From the NCBI GenBank assembly GCA_938004075.1, contig CALKWP010000012.1, forward strand, positions 1 through 6,073: a stretch of DNA of 6,073 nucleotides, given 5' to 3'. This document shows positions 1 through 6,026 of this stretch, piece by piece. Source of the stretch: an uncultured Methanomassiliicoccales archaeon (GTDB lineage Archaea; Thermoplasmatota; Thermoplasmata; SG8-5). The notes beneath the pieces are model-generated. The model was not told the DNA's origin and made no database searches. It saw only the letters and a program-made list of their open reading frames with translations. The position numbers and the translations under genes were made by a program. Position 1 is the stretch's first letter; each line of letters opens with the position of its first letter.

Positions 1-510
1 GCCCCGCATGAACTTATAGAGATATACGCCCCGGACGAGGCAAGCGGCAAATACGATTACTTCTTTGAATCAATAATAAAGGATTGGGGAAAAGACACAC
101 AGAAGATGAAGCCAAGGCTCGAATCGACTGATGGCGTGTACCATCCGAGCGCTGACGACAACGTGATCATGAATGCGGTAAAGTCAAAGAAGAACGCAAT
201 AGGCTACTTCGGCTTCGCATACCTGGTGGAGAACCCGGGAGTGGTGACTCCGGTGAAGCTGGCAAAGACGGGTACGGCCTTCGTGGAACCATCCTTCGCG
301 AATGTCGCTTCCTACCCGATGGCCAGGCCCATATTCATCTATACTGATGGGATACCGGACACTTCCACCGCAAAGGGAAAGGCGATAAACGAGTACCTGG
401 CATACATACTGAGCGACGAAGGTCAGGCGATAGTTCCGGAAGTGGGCTATGTGAAGTTGGACCTTGTGGATGCTGGACTATTGGCATCGCAGAGGGCTAA
501 GCTGGATTGA
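1..510 (+). CDS. pstS: Phosphate ABC transporter substrate-binding protein PstS, C-terminal part (5' end outside window)
   Basis: The reading frame is open from base 1 to the TGA at 508-510, giving 169 residues; the start codon and any signal peptide or lipobox lie upstream of the window. PstS is the extracytoplasmic protein that binds orthophosphate and hands it to the Pst permease. The visible part has the conserved segment ending in S15-G16-K17-Y-D-Y-F (numbered from base 1), which aligns with the phosphate-contact S-G-T segment of PstS proteins, then S-A-D-D-N-V-I-M-N-A-V and N-A-I-G-Y-F-G-F-A-Y, the typical 'GYFGYAY' block, and finally Y-I-L-S-D-E-G-Q, the common C-terminal domain signature. 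The first ATG in this frame (106) is internal and not the start. Usual family length is about 270-350 aa, so roughly the C-terminal half is present. It overlaps the next gene by 4 bases, which supports its place as first gene of the pst operon. Confidence is high because of both sequence and context. Confidence 0.93.
   Translation, partial: APHELIEIYAPDEASGKYDYFFESIIKDWGKDTQKMKPRLESTDGVYHPSADDNVIMNAVKSKKNAIGYFGFAYLVENPGVVTPVKLAKTGTAFVEPSFANVASYPMARPIFIYTDGIPDTSTAKGKAINEYLAYILSDEGQAIVPEVGYVKLDLVDAGLLASQRAKLD
491..496 (+). promoter_or_regulatory. Candidate Shine-Dalgarno for the pstCA TTG start
   Basis: AGAGGG lies inside the end of pstS, 10 bases before the TTG at 507. It is the only purine-rich Shine-Dalgarno-like stretch at usable distance, and it favours the TTG start over the in-frame ATG at 543, which has no comparable sequence 5-10 bases upstream. 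The spacing is slightly long, so support is moderate. Confidence 0.4.
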
Positions 511-2411
511 ACGGGGTTGAAACCACGGTCAATCAGAAAAACATGAAAACCCTGGCAGACGGGAATGAGAACCCGTTTGCCAGAAAATCCTTTCTGGGCG
601 AGAGGCTTGTGGTCCTCTCGCTCTTTCTTTCCGCAAGTCTGGCGATAATAATCAGCGGGATGATTATCTACACTTTGCTTGACGGGTCTGCGGATTTCTT
701 CGGCAGCCCCCTGGTGGATGCTGTTGATTTTTTCACAGGGACCGTGTGGACTCCCAATGGCTCAGAGCCGAAATTCGGCCTCCTGGCATTGATGTCGGGG
801 ACAGTGCTCATCGCAGGCGGCACGCTTCTTCTCAGCGGCCCCATGGGCGTTGGAGCGGCTATTTACCTCTCTGAATTCGCAGGGCCCAGGTTCAGGTCCA
901 TTGCCAAACCGGTGGTCGAACTCCTGGCCGGGATACCTTCCATAGTTTACGGTTTCTTTGCTCTCCTGGTGATAAGCCCGATTTTCCAGGAATATCTGGG
1001 TGCAAGTTACTTCAATGCGGCAAGCGCCATCGTGGTAATGTCCATCATGGTGCTTCCCATCATCATAAGTGTTTCCGATGATGCGATGAAAGCGGTTCCC
1101 AGGAGCATGCGCGAAGCAAGCCTTTCCATGGGCGCTACCCGATGGGAAACGGCAACCAAAGTAGTCATGCCCGCAGCATCCAGCGGCATAATGGCTTCAA
1201 TATTGCTTGGGCTTGCCCGCGCCATCGGCGAGACCATGATCGTTGTCCTGGCAGCTGGAAGCGTGGCGCAGTTCTCATTCAACATACTGGGAGAGACCCA
1301 GACCATGACTTCCTACATAGCGCAGGTTGCGACCGGCGACATTCCGCCGGGCGTGGCGGTGAGCGCTGCATTCGCGGTCGGCCTCATCCTTTTCATCATA
1401 ACATATGTTATTAATTCCCTGGCATCCAGGGTTGTCGACAGGATCCGAAGGGGGGCATCAACACAAACATCCGGCGGGAGGTTGGAGAAGCAAATTCGCA
1501 ATGTGGCCAGCCGCTTCAGCAGAATGATTAGGCCAAAGCCCAAGCTCAGGAACGCGGAATCATATCTGATATACAGGCAGCGCAAGGGAAAAATCGGCTC
1601 AAATGCGATGGCAATCTGCATATTGCTGGCCGGTGTTTTCCTGGTATATCTTCTCGCCACTGTTTTCCTTCAGGGCATAGGCGTCATCAACATGACTTTC
1701 CTGAGCGAGTTCCCGAGCTATTCCCCCGACAGGGCAGGAATCTACCCGTTCATACTCGGTTCAGTTTACCTTATGGGCCTCACAATGCTGTTCGCCGTGC
1801 CGGTAGGCGTTGGCGCCGCAACATACCTGAACGAATTTGCAAAGGACAGCAGGTTCACAAGGTTCCTGAGACGTGTCATCCAGAATCTGGCGGGCGTTCC
1901 TTCGATTGTCTTTGGGCTTGTTGGCCTGTATGTGTTCGCGAGGATGATGGGACTAGGAGCCAGCCTCTTAACCGGAGCTTTGACGCTCGCAATAATGTCT
2001 TTACCTGTCATCGTCGTCACCACCGAGGAAGCATTGCGGGCGGTGCCCATGTCTTTCAGGGAAGCTGCAAAAGGGCTCGGTGCCACAAAATGGCAGACCG
2101 TTCGCCACCATGTACTTCCGAATGCGGTTCCCGGAATTCTGACTGGCACGATACTCTCGTTATCCAGGGCGATAGGAGAAACCGCTCCGATTCTATTCAT
2201 TGCCGCAGTGTTCGCGAGGGCCGCGCCATCCGGGATAATGGATGGTTTTCTGGCATTGCCCGTTACAATATTTTACTGGACCAGGCACCCAAGCAGCGAT
2301 TTCCATGACCTGGCTGCGGGAACAATTCTGGTGCTGCTCGTAATTTTGCTTTCAATGAACGCCCTTGCCATCTATATACGGCAGAGGGCCCAGGCCAGGA
2401 GGGATTGGTAG
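507..2411 (+). CDS. Fused phosphate ABC transporter permease PstC-PstA
   Basis: One uninterrupted 634-aa frame contains both membrane subunits of the phosphate importer, normally two proteins of about 300 aa each. The PstC half spans about residues 1-310, with predicted membrane segments near 33-57, 91-120, 138-160, 172-190, 228-252 and 286-307, and an EAA loop at 202-228 (R-E-A-S-L-S-M-G-A-T-R-W). A basic cytoplasmic linker covers about 308-365. The PstA half spans about 366-634, with segments near 366-390, 413-437, 460-482, 488-506, 544-570 and 602-625, and a second EAA loop at 518-544 (R-E-A-A-K-G-L-G-A-T-K-W). Both halves keep L-A-G-[IV]-P-S-I-V-[YF]-G and R-A-I-G-E-T, characteristic of Pst permeases. 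Six helices per half leave the linker in the cytoplasm, so the fusion is topologically sound. The two EAA loops would dock on a PstB dimer. The start is TTG at 507, overlapping the pstS stop (TTGA); ATG at 543 (residue 13) is the alternative. The TAG stop directly abuts pstB. Confidence 0.93.
   Translation: MNGVETTVNQKNMKTLADGNENPFARKSFLGERLVVLSLFLSASLAIIISGMIIYTLLDGSADFFGSPLVDAVDFFTGTVWTPNGSEPKFGLLALMSGTVLIAGGTLLLSGPMGVGAAIYLSEFAGPRFRSIAKPVVELLAGIPSIVYGFFALLVISPIFQEYLGASYFNAASAIVVMSIMVLPIIISVSDDAMKAVPRSMREASLSMGATRWETATKVVMPAASSGIMASILLGLARAIGETMIVVLAAGSVAQFSFNILGETQTMTSYIAQVATGDIPPGVAVSAAFAVGLILFIITYVINSLASRVVDRIRRGASTQTSGGRLEKQIRNVASRFSRMIRPKPKLRNAESYLIYRQRKGKIGSNAMAICILLAGVFLVYLLATVFLQGIGVINMTFLSEFPSYSPDRAGIYPFILGSVYLMGLTMLFAVPVGVGAATYLNEFAKDSRFTRFLRRVIQNLAGVPSIVFGLVGLYVFARMMGLGASLLTGALTLAIMSLPVIVVTTEEALRAVPMSFREAAKGLGATKWQTVRHHVLPNAVPGILTGTILSLSRAIGETAPILFIAAVFARAAPSGIMDGFLALPVTIFYWTRHPSSDFHDLAAGTILVLLVILLSMNALAIYIRQRAQARRDW
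2397..2403 (+). promoter_or_regulatory. Strong Shine-Dalgarno for pstB
   Basis: AGGAGGG sits 8 bases before the ATG at 2412, inside the last codons of pstCA. This near-perfect site fixes the pstB start at 2412 rather than the later in-frame ATG at 2493 (residue 28), and suggests pstB is translated strongly or is coupled to the permease. Confidence 0.8.
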
Positions 2412-3236
2412 ATGCTCAACATATTCAGCGTGAGGAAGGATTCAACGACCGAGTCGGAAAAAGCAGCTGCATTGCCGGCAAAGGACGAAACGATGCGCAT
2501 TGAGGGTCTGGACATCAGTTACGGCTCGAATCATGCCGTGAAAGGCGTTAAAATGTCGATAAAGCCGAAATCGGTAACTGCCTTCATCGGCCCAAGCGGA
2601 TGCGGCAAGAGCACGCTTCTGAGGGCCCTTAATCGGATGAATGACGAGATAGACGGATGCAGGACCGACGGTGTAGTGTCATGGAAAGGCGTGAATATCC
2701 TGGACCCAAAAGTGGACCCGGTGGCGCTTCGTTCCAAGGTGGGCATGGTTTTTCAGAAGCCAAACCCATTTCCAAAGTCCATCTATGAAAATGTTGCATA
2801 TGGGCCACGCATCCATGGGATAACTGACAAAGCGCAACTGGACAAGATAGTGGAGAGCAGCCTCAGGAATGCAGCACTCTGGGATGAGGTGAAGGATCGC
2901 CTGGAGGAATCCGCCATGGGACTTTCCGGCGGCCAACAGCAGCGCATGTGCATTGCCCGGGCGCTTGCAGTCGAGCCGGAGGTCATCCTGATGGACGAGC
3001 CATGCTCGGCGCTGGACCCAATCGCAACGGCCAAGATAGAGGATCTTATCAATGAACTGAAAAAGGATTACACGGTGATTATTGTCACCCACAATATGCA
3101 GCAGGCGGCCAGGGTGAGCGATTACACCGGCTTCATGTACCTGGGCGAGTTGATTGAATTCGGCGAAACCGAGCAGATATTCCAGAAGCCGAAAGAGAAA
3201 TTAACTGAGAACTATATAACCGGAAGATTCGGGTAG
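2412..3236 (+). CDS. pstB: Phosphate ABC transporter ATP-binding protein PstB
   Basis: This 274-aa cytoplasmic ATPase drives phosphate import through the permease. All ABC motifs are visible and intact: Walker A G-P-S-G-C-G-K-S-T at 60-68, Q-loop Gln at 115 (V-F-Q-K-P-N-P-F), signature L-S-G-G-Q-Q-Q-R at 171-178, Walker B V-I-L-M-D-E-P at 191-197, D-loop S-A-L-D at 199-202 and H-loop His at 227 (T-H-N-M). V-T-A-F-I-G-P-S-G-C-G-K-S-T, F-Q-K-P-N-P-F-P-K-S-I and the C-terminal Y-I-T-G-R-F-G are hallmarks of PstB rather than other ABC importers. The ABC domain begins at about residue 28; the preceding 27 polar residues are a non-conserved extension of a kind common in PstB. The start is set by the AGGAGGG site 8 bases upstream. 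It abuts the permease gene with no spacer and is followed by phoU after 8 bases, so it belongs to the same operon. Confidence 0.98.
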   Translation: MLNIFSVRKDSTTESEKAAALPAKDETMRIEGLDISYGSNHAVKGVKMSIKPKSVTAFIGPSGCGKSTLLRALNRMNDEIDGCRTDGVVSWKGVNILDPKVDPVALRSKVGMVFQKPNPFPKSIYENVAYGPRIHGITDKAQLDKIVESSLRNAALWDEVKDRLEESAMGLSGGQQQRMCIARALAVEPEVILMDEPCSALDPIATAKIEDLINELKKDYTVIIVTHNMQQAARVSDYTGFMYLGELIEFGETEQIFQKPKEKLTENYITGRFG

Positions 3237-3240
3237 GTGA
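3235..3240 (+). promoter_or_regulatory. Shine-Dalgarno for phoU
   Basis: AGGTGA overlaps the pstB stop codon and lies 4 bases before the ATG at 3245. It supports that start and tight linkage of phoU translation to pstB. Confidence 0.65.
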
Positions 3241-3244
3241 AAAA

Positions 3245-3931
3245 ATGACAGAGAAGTTTCACGAGGAATTGAGCGAACTGAAGAAACAGGTCGAGGACAT
3301 GGGCGAGCTGGCTAAAGAGATGCTTGAAACCTCGATCAAGGCGCTGAAAGAGCAGGATGTGATGCTGGCAAAATCGATCATCGCCAAATGCGAGACCATC
3401 CGAATACTCGACCACACCATCGAGGAGGAAACGCTCAAGCTGATAACACTGCACCAGCCAATGGCCAGCGACATGCGGCTCGTGGCTACCATGCTCAAGA
3501 TGATAACCTACATCACCCGCATCGGCAGGTATGGCAATGACATTGCAAAGATAGCTATCGACCTGTCCGAGGAAGCACACATTGGCAAGCTGGTGAGTCT
3601 GCCACAGATGTCAGCAATAGTTTGCAGCATGATTGACGATGCCCTGCTGGCATTCGAAACGCAGGACATTTCCCATATCGCAGATTTCAAGGAACGTGAA
3701 GATACGATAGATGCTATGCGGTATTCAATCTACCGTGAAGGCATCTCTTACATGATGGAGAACCCAAAGTACATCACGCGCTGCACCCAGTACATCCTCA
3801 TAGCCCGATACCTGGAAAGATGCGGTGACCATGCCTGCAAGATGGCCGAGAAGATTCACTACATGGTCACAGGCGAGCACAAGGAGATTGACTACAAGAG
3901 CTGCTGCTCGCCGAACCAGGACACGTTTTGA
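3245..3931 (+). CDS. phoU: PhoU, phosphate transport system regulatory protein
   Basis: The 228-aa product is a soluble, all-helical PhoU protein made of two repeated three-helix bundles (about residues 5-105 and 115-210), close to the usual 215-240 aa. PhoU is a peripheral cytoplasmic protein that damps Pst activity and, in bacteria, links it to the PhoR sensor kinase. Family signatures are L-H-Q-P-M-A-S-D-M-R-L-V-A at 69-81 and the two metal-motif helices. The second motif is canonical (E191-R-C-G-D195-H-A). The first reads T91-R-I-G-R95-Y-G-N-D99-I-A, where E-R-I-G-D would be expected in the bacterial form, so the first metal cluster is probably altered; an R-Y-G-x-D form may be normal for archaeal relatives. 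The protein ends with an unusual Cys-Cys pair (220-221) in a short polar tail. It starts 8 bases after pstB with an AGGTGA site. No PhoR or PhoB gene is in the window, so its signalling partner here is unknown. Confidence 0.95.
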   Translation: MTEKFHEELSELKKQVEDMGELAKEMLETSIKALKEQDVMLAKSIIAKCETIRILDHTIEEETLKLITLHQPMASDMRLVATMLKMITYITRIGRYGNDIAKIAIDLSEEAHIGKLVSLPQMSAIVCSMIDDALLAFETQDISHIADFKEREDTIDAMRYSIYREGISYMMENPKYITRCTQYILIARYLERCGDHACKMAEKIHYMVTGEHKEIDYKSCCSPNQDTF

Positions 3932-3969
3932 GATTTTACCGCAAAGCTAAACTAGCGATGTGTGGTTAT

Positions 3970-3973
3970 GGAG
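3970..3973 (+). promoter_or_regulatory. Shine-Dalgarno deciding the phosphoesterase start
   Basis: GGAG lies 8 bases before the ATG at 3982. The upstream in-frame candidates, TTG at 3928 (overlapping the phoU stop) and ATG at 3958, lack a comparable site, so 3982 is the preferred start. It also gives a protein beginning directly at the first beta strand of the fold. Confidence 0.6.
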
Positions 3974-3981
3974 ACGATACC

Positions 3982-4713
3982 ATGAAGATAATTCATCTTT
4001 CAGACCTGCATGTGTCCAGCCCGAACTACTGCCCGGAATGGGGCCAGAAAGTCGTTGAGTTCGTGAATGAGCAATCGCCGGACTTACTCCTGATAACGGG
4101 TGACCTCACCAACGAGGGCCATCTGCATGAGTACGAGGTGTGGCAGGAATATTTCAGAAAATTCAAAGTGAAGAATTATATCATCGTTCCGGGAAACCAC
4201 GATGCCAGGAATGATGGATGGGAGCTTTTCGAGGAATTGATCGGGCCAAGGCACCCGTTCTGGGAGAACAGCCAGGTCGTGATCCAGGGAATAGATTCCA
4301 CCGAGCCGGACATCGACTCAGGCAACATCGGCAGGCACAATTACTCAATGATACGGCAGAACATGTCCGGCAATGGCAGGCTGAAGATCATCATGCTGCA
4401 CCATCACCTCATACCCATACCCAGCACAGGCCGCGAGAGGCAGATACCCACCGATGCTGGCGATGTCCTGAAGCTGATAAGGGAATGTGGCGTTCACATG
4501 GTCCTCTCTGGCCACAGGCACAAGAACTGGATATGGAACCTGGAAGGCACATATTTCATAACTTGCGGGACTTCAACATCCAAAAGGCTGAAGGGCCATG
4601 GCTATCCTTCTGTGATGATTTACGATTTCGAGAACAATCGCCTTGCGGCCAATGAATTGAACGTTCGCGATGGGGACATCAAGACGAAGCTGGATGTCGT
4701 TCTTGAACTATAA
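3982..4713 (+). CDS. Calcineurin-like (class III) metallophosphoesterase
   Basis: The 243-aa product has the full metal-ligand set of the calcineurin-like phosphoesterase fold: D8-x-H10 (L-S-D-L-H), G40-D41, G71-N-H-D74, the His of L-H-H-H at 140-142, and G177-H-R-H180. These residues hold a two-metal centre that hydrolyses phosphomonoesters or phosphodiesters. The L-S-D-L-H start and small size resemble the CpdA/Icc 3',5'-cyclic-nucleotide phosphodiesterase group, but the substrate cannot be read from sequence. There is no signal peptide or membrane segment, so it is probably cytoplasmic. ATG at 3982 is preferred because it has GGAG 8 bases upstream and starts at the fold's first strand; the frame stays open upstream to TTG 3928, which would add 18 residues without domain features. 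It follows phoU after 50 bases on the same strand, so a role in phosphate recycling under Pst/PhoU control is a plausible inference. Its 3' end overlaps the convergent isomerase gene by 6 bases. Confidence 0.9.
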   Translation: MKIIHLSDLHVSSPNYCPEWGQKVVEFVNEQSPDLLLITGDLTNEGHLHEYEVWQEYFRKFKVKNYIIVPGNHDARNDGWELFEELIGPRHPFWENSQVVIQGIDSTEPDIDSGNIGRHNYSMIRQNMSGNGRLKIIMLHHHLIPIPSTGRERQIPTDAGDVLKLIRECGVHMVLSGHRHKNWIWNLEGTYFITCGTSTSKRLKGHGYPSVMIYDFENNRLAANELNVRDGDIKTKLDVVLEL

Positions 4714-5376
4714 TCCGCTCACAAGGTCCTGCAGAACGGCCTTCTGGTCCTTTGCTTTGACAACCCCGGATGCCAGCAGCACGCCGTCGGCCCCCAGTTC
4801 TATGGCTTTTGCCACATCCTTGCCGCTCTTCACGCCTGCGCCGCACAGCACCTTCACTTTCGGCGACACCTTCTTGACCAGAGCCACGGAATCAGATACC
4901 ACTTTGGGGTTAGCGGTTGTCACGGATATGTCGCCGCCAATCAGCTCCGGCGGCTCCACCGCGATGAAGTCCGGATGAAATGCTGCGTAAGCCTTGCTTT
5001 CCTTTGCATCCTTCGTGCAGACAATGGAAACGAGGCCGAGTTCCCGACATCTTGATACCAGCGCCTTCACATCTGACTCCGGGATGCGGTATTCCGAGTG
5101 GTTGATGAGGGTTCCGGCGCATCCGATTGATTTCAATGCCTCCGGGATGTTGCGGCCGGTGGTCCCGCCTTGCTTCACGTTGTCGACATGCTGGCCAAGA
5201 ACAGGGAGTCCGAAGGAATTCGCGAAAAGGGAAAGGTCGCAGTTCTGGGGCGCTATTGCAATTGACCTTCCAGTCTCCTCGGAAATTTCCTGGCAGATGC
5301 CGGCAAGCCTCAATCCCGCTTCTCCAGTGGATTCAGGATACGTTTTCATGTTGAGAATGACAACCGGCGTTTCCAT
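4708..5376 (-). CDS. tpiA: Triosephosphate isomerase, archaeal type
   Basis: The 222-aa product interconverts dihydroxyacetone phosphate and glyceraldehyde 3-phosphate in glycolysis and gluconeogenesis. It is a TIM barrel of the short archaeal form; bacterial and eukaryotic enzymes are about 250 aa. Visible active-site elements are N9-x-K11 in N-M-K-T-Y-P-E, H93 in L-I-N-H-S-E, catalytic E141 in A-V-E-P-P-E-L-I-G, and the phosphate-binding loops G-A-G-V-K-S-G-K-D (179-187) and G-A-D-G-V-L-L-A-S-G (195-204). All key residues are present and the length is normal, so the gene looks intact and functional. The ATG is preceded by GGAGTGA, which overlaps the aldolase stop codon only 4 bases upstream, so the two genes form an operon for consecutive pathway steps. 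The TAG stop is next to the TAA of the convergent phosphoesterase gene, leaving no spacer between them. Confidence 0.97.
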   Translation of the reverse strand: METPVVILNMKTYPESTGEAGLRLAGICQEISEETGRSIAIAPQNCDLSLFANSFGLPVLGQHVDNVKQGGTTGRNIPEALKSIGCAGTLINHSEYRIPESDVKALVSRCRELGLVSIVCTKDAKESKAYAAFHPDFIAVEPPELIGGDISVTTANPKVVSDSVALVKKVSPKVKVLCGAGVKSGKDVAKAIELGADGVLLASGVVKAKDQKAVLQDLVSGL

Positions 5377-5380
5377 GGGA

Positions 5381-5387
5381 TCACTCC
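5381..5387 (-). promoter_or_regulatory. Shine-Dalgarno for triosephosphate isomerase
   Basis: Read on the minus strand, GGAGTGA spans the last Glu codon and the stop codon of the aldolase gene and ends 4 bases before the isomerase ATG. This arrangement points to coupled translation of the two enzymes. Confidence 0.7.
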
Positions 5388-6026
5388 ATGGCGTCCCTTA
5401 CGATGTCGGCGGTATTCGTGGCGCTGAAAGATTTGAAAAATATTCTAGCTTCTGCATATGCCATTGACTCGATTGTGTCGATGCACTCGAAATCCAGATT
5501 TTTGAATCTCTGGTGAAAATTGCCAAAGGCATTCTTCACGTTCTTTCCGAAGATTGTGTTCTCGGGCTTTCCGGCATTCTTAGGGCCGTACGTGGTCTGG
5601 ACCCAGTCCCACATTTCCTTGTAGAATTCAGGGTCGTAGACTTTCACTGCGTCTATGACGATGTTCTGCCAGAATGTTGCGACATTGCCTTTGAGTATGT
5701 CGCCTTTCGGGAACATGGTGTTGATCAATTCACGCGGAGTGCCGGTTATACCGTGCTGGGCAATCCTGACATGCGACCCCATGCCCCTGAGCGCCGCCGC
5801 GACCTTCCTGGTCTGCTCCAGGTCTATGCCAACCTGCTCGATAACGTTCCCGCGGTCATCGTAAACATTGCCGTGAGTGGTGCCGTTGGCTATCGCTATA
5901 ACGTCTGGCTGGACGCCGTTCTCATTGAGCGCTTTGATGAAAGTGACCGCCTCGTCCGGTGTTGTGACAACCTTGCCGTTTGCATCCTCTTTCCCGATCT
6001 CGCCCACCTCAACCTCGAGGCCGAAA
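5381..6026 (-). CDS. Class II fructose-bisphosphate aldolase family protein, C-terminal part (5' end cut by contig end)
   Basis: 214 genuine residues are visible, starting F-G-L-E-V-E-V-G-E-I-G. Class II aldolases are zinc enzymes that reversibly cleave fructose 1,6-bisphosphate to dihydroxyacetone phosphate and glyceraldehyde 3-phosphate. Numbering from that Phe, the family marks are the Glu-rich strand E-V-E-V-G-E (4-9), H51 in G-T-T-H-G-N, H91 in A-Q-H-G-I-T-G (both expected zinc ligands), and the phosphate-site segment K-G-N-V-A-T-F at 112-118. The first zinc-ligand region and roughly 120-180 N-terminal residues are missing because genomic sequence stops at about 6026. The frame continues to an ATG at 6070, but those first 15 residues (MVIRDWSSDVCSSDL) are translated adapter and must not be annotated as protein. 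The isomerase gene starts 4 bases downstream, which supports a glycolytic or gluconeogenic role. A related class II sugar-phosphate aldolase (for example for tagatose bisphosphate) is not excluded. Confidence 0.83.

Noticed and set aside
202..210. Start of the window as another adapter or vector artefact end
   Set aside because: Bases from 1 onward translate into a continuous, conserved PstS frame, so the left end appears to be genuine genomic sequence simply cut by the window or contig edge.
3212..3580. 122-codon - strand ORF opposite phoU
   Set aside because: It is antisense to conserved phoU coding sequence and has no recognisable features.
3928..3981. 18-residue N-terminal extension of the phosphoesterase from TTG 3928, or shorter from ATG 3958
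   Set aside because: Neither start has a Shine-Dalgarno site, while ATG 3982 has GGAG at 8 bases and begins at the first strand of the fold. The TTG overlap with the phoU stop keeps the longer form possible but less likely.
3932..3981. Promoter between phoU and the phosphoesterase gene
   Set aside because: I looked for an archaeal BRE/TATA pattern or bacterial -35/-10 boxes in the 50-base gap; nothing convincing is present.
3968..3985. Five-codon upstream ORF (M-E-T-I-P) whose stop overlaps the phosphoesterase ATG as ATGA
   Set aside because: It has no Shine-Dalgarno of its own, and an ORF this short is expected by chance; the GGAG inside it is better explained as the ribosome binding site for ATG 3982.
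4218..4655. 145-codon + strand ORF inside the phosphoesterase gene
   Set aside because: It is a frame shadow of a gene that carries all five metal-binding motifs in the other frame; the product has low-complexity composition and no family signature.
4994..5467. 157-codon + strand ORF opposite the isomerase and aldolase end
   Set aside because: It crosses the boundary of two confidently identified genes on the other strand and shows no domain of its own.
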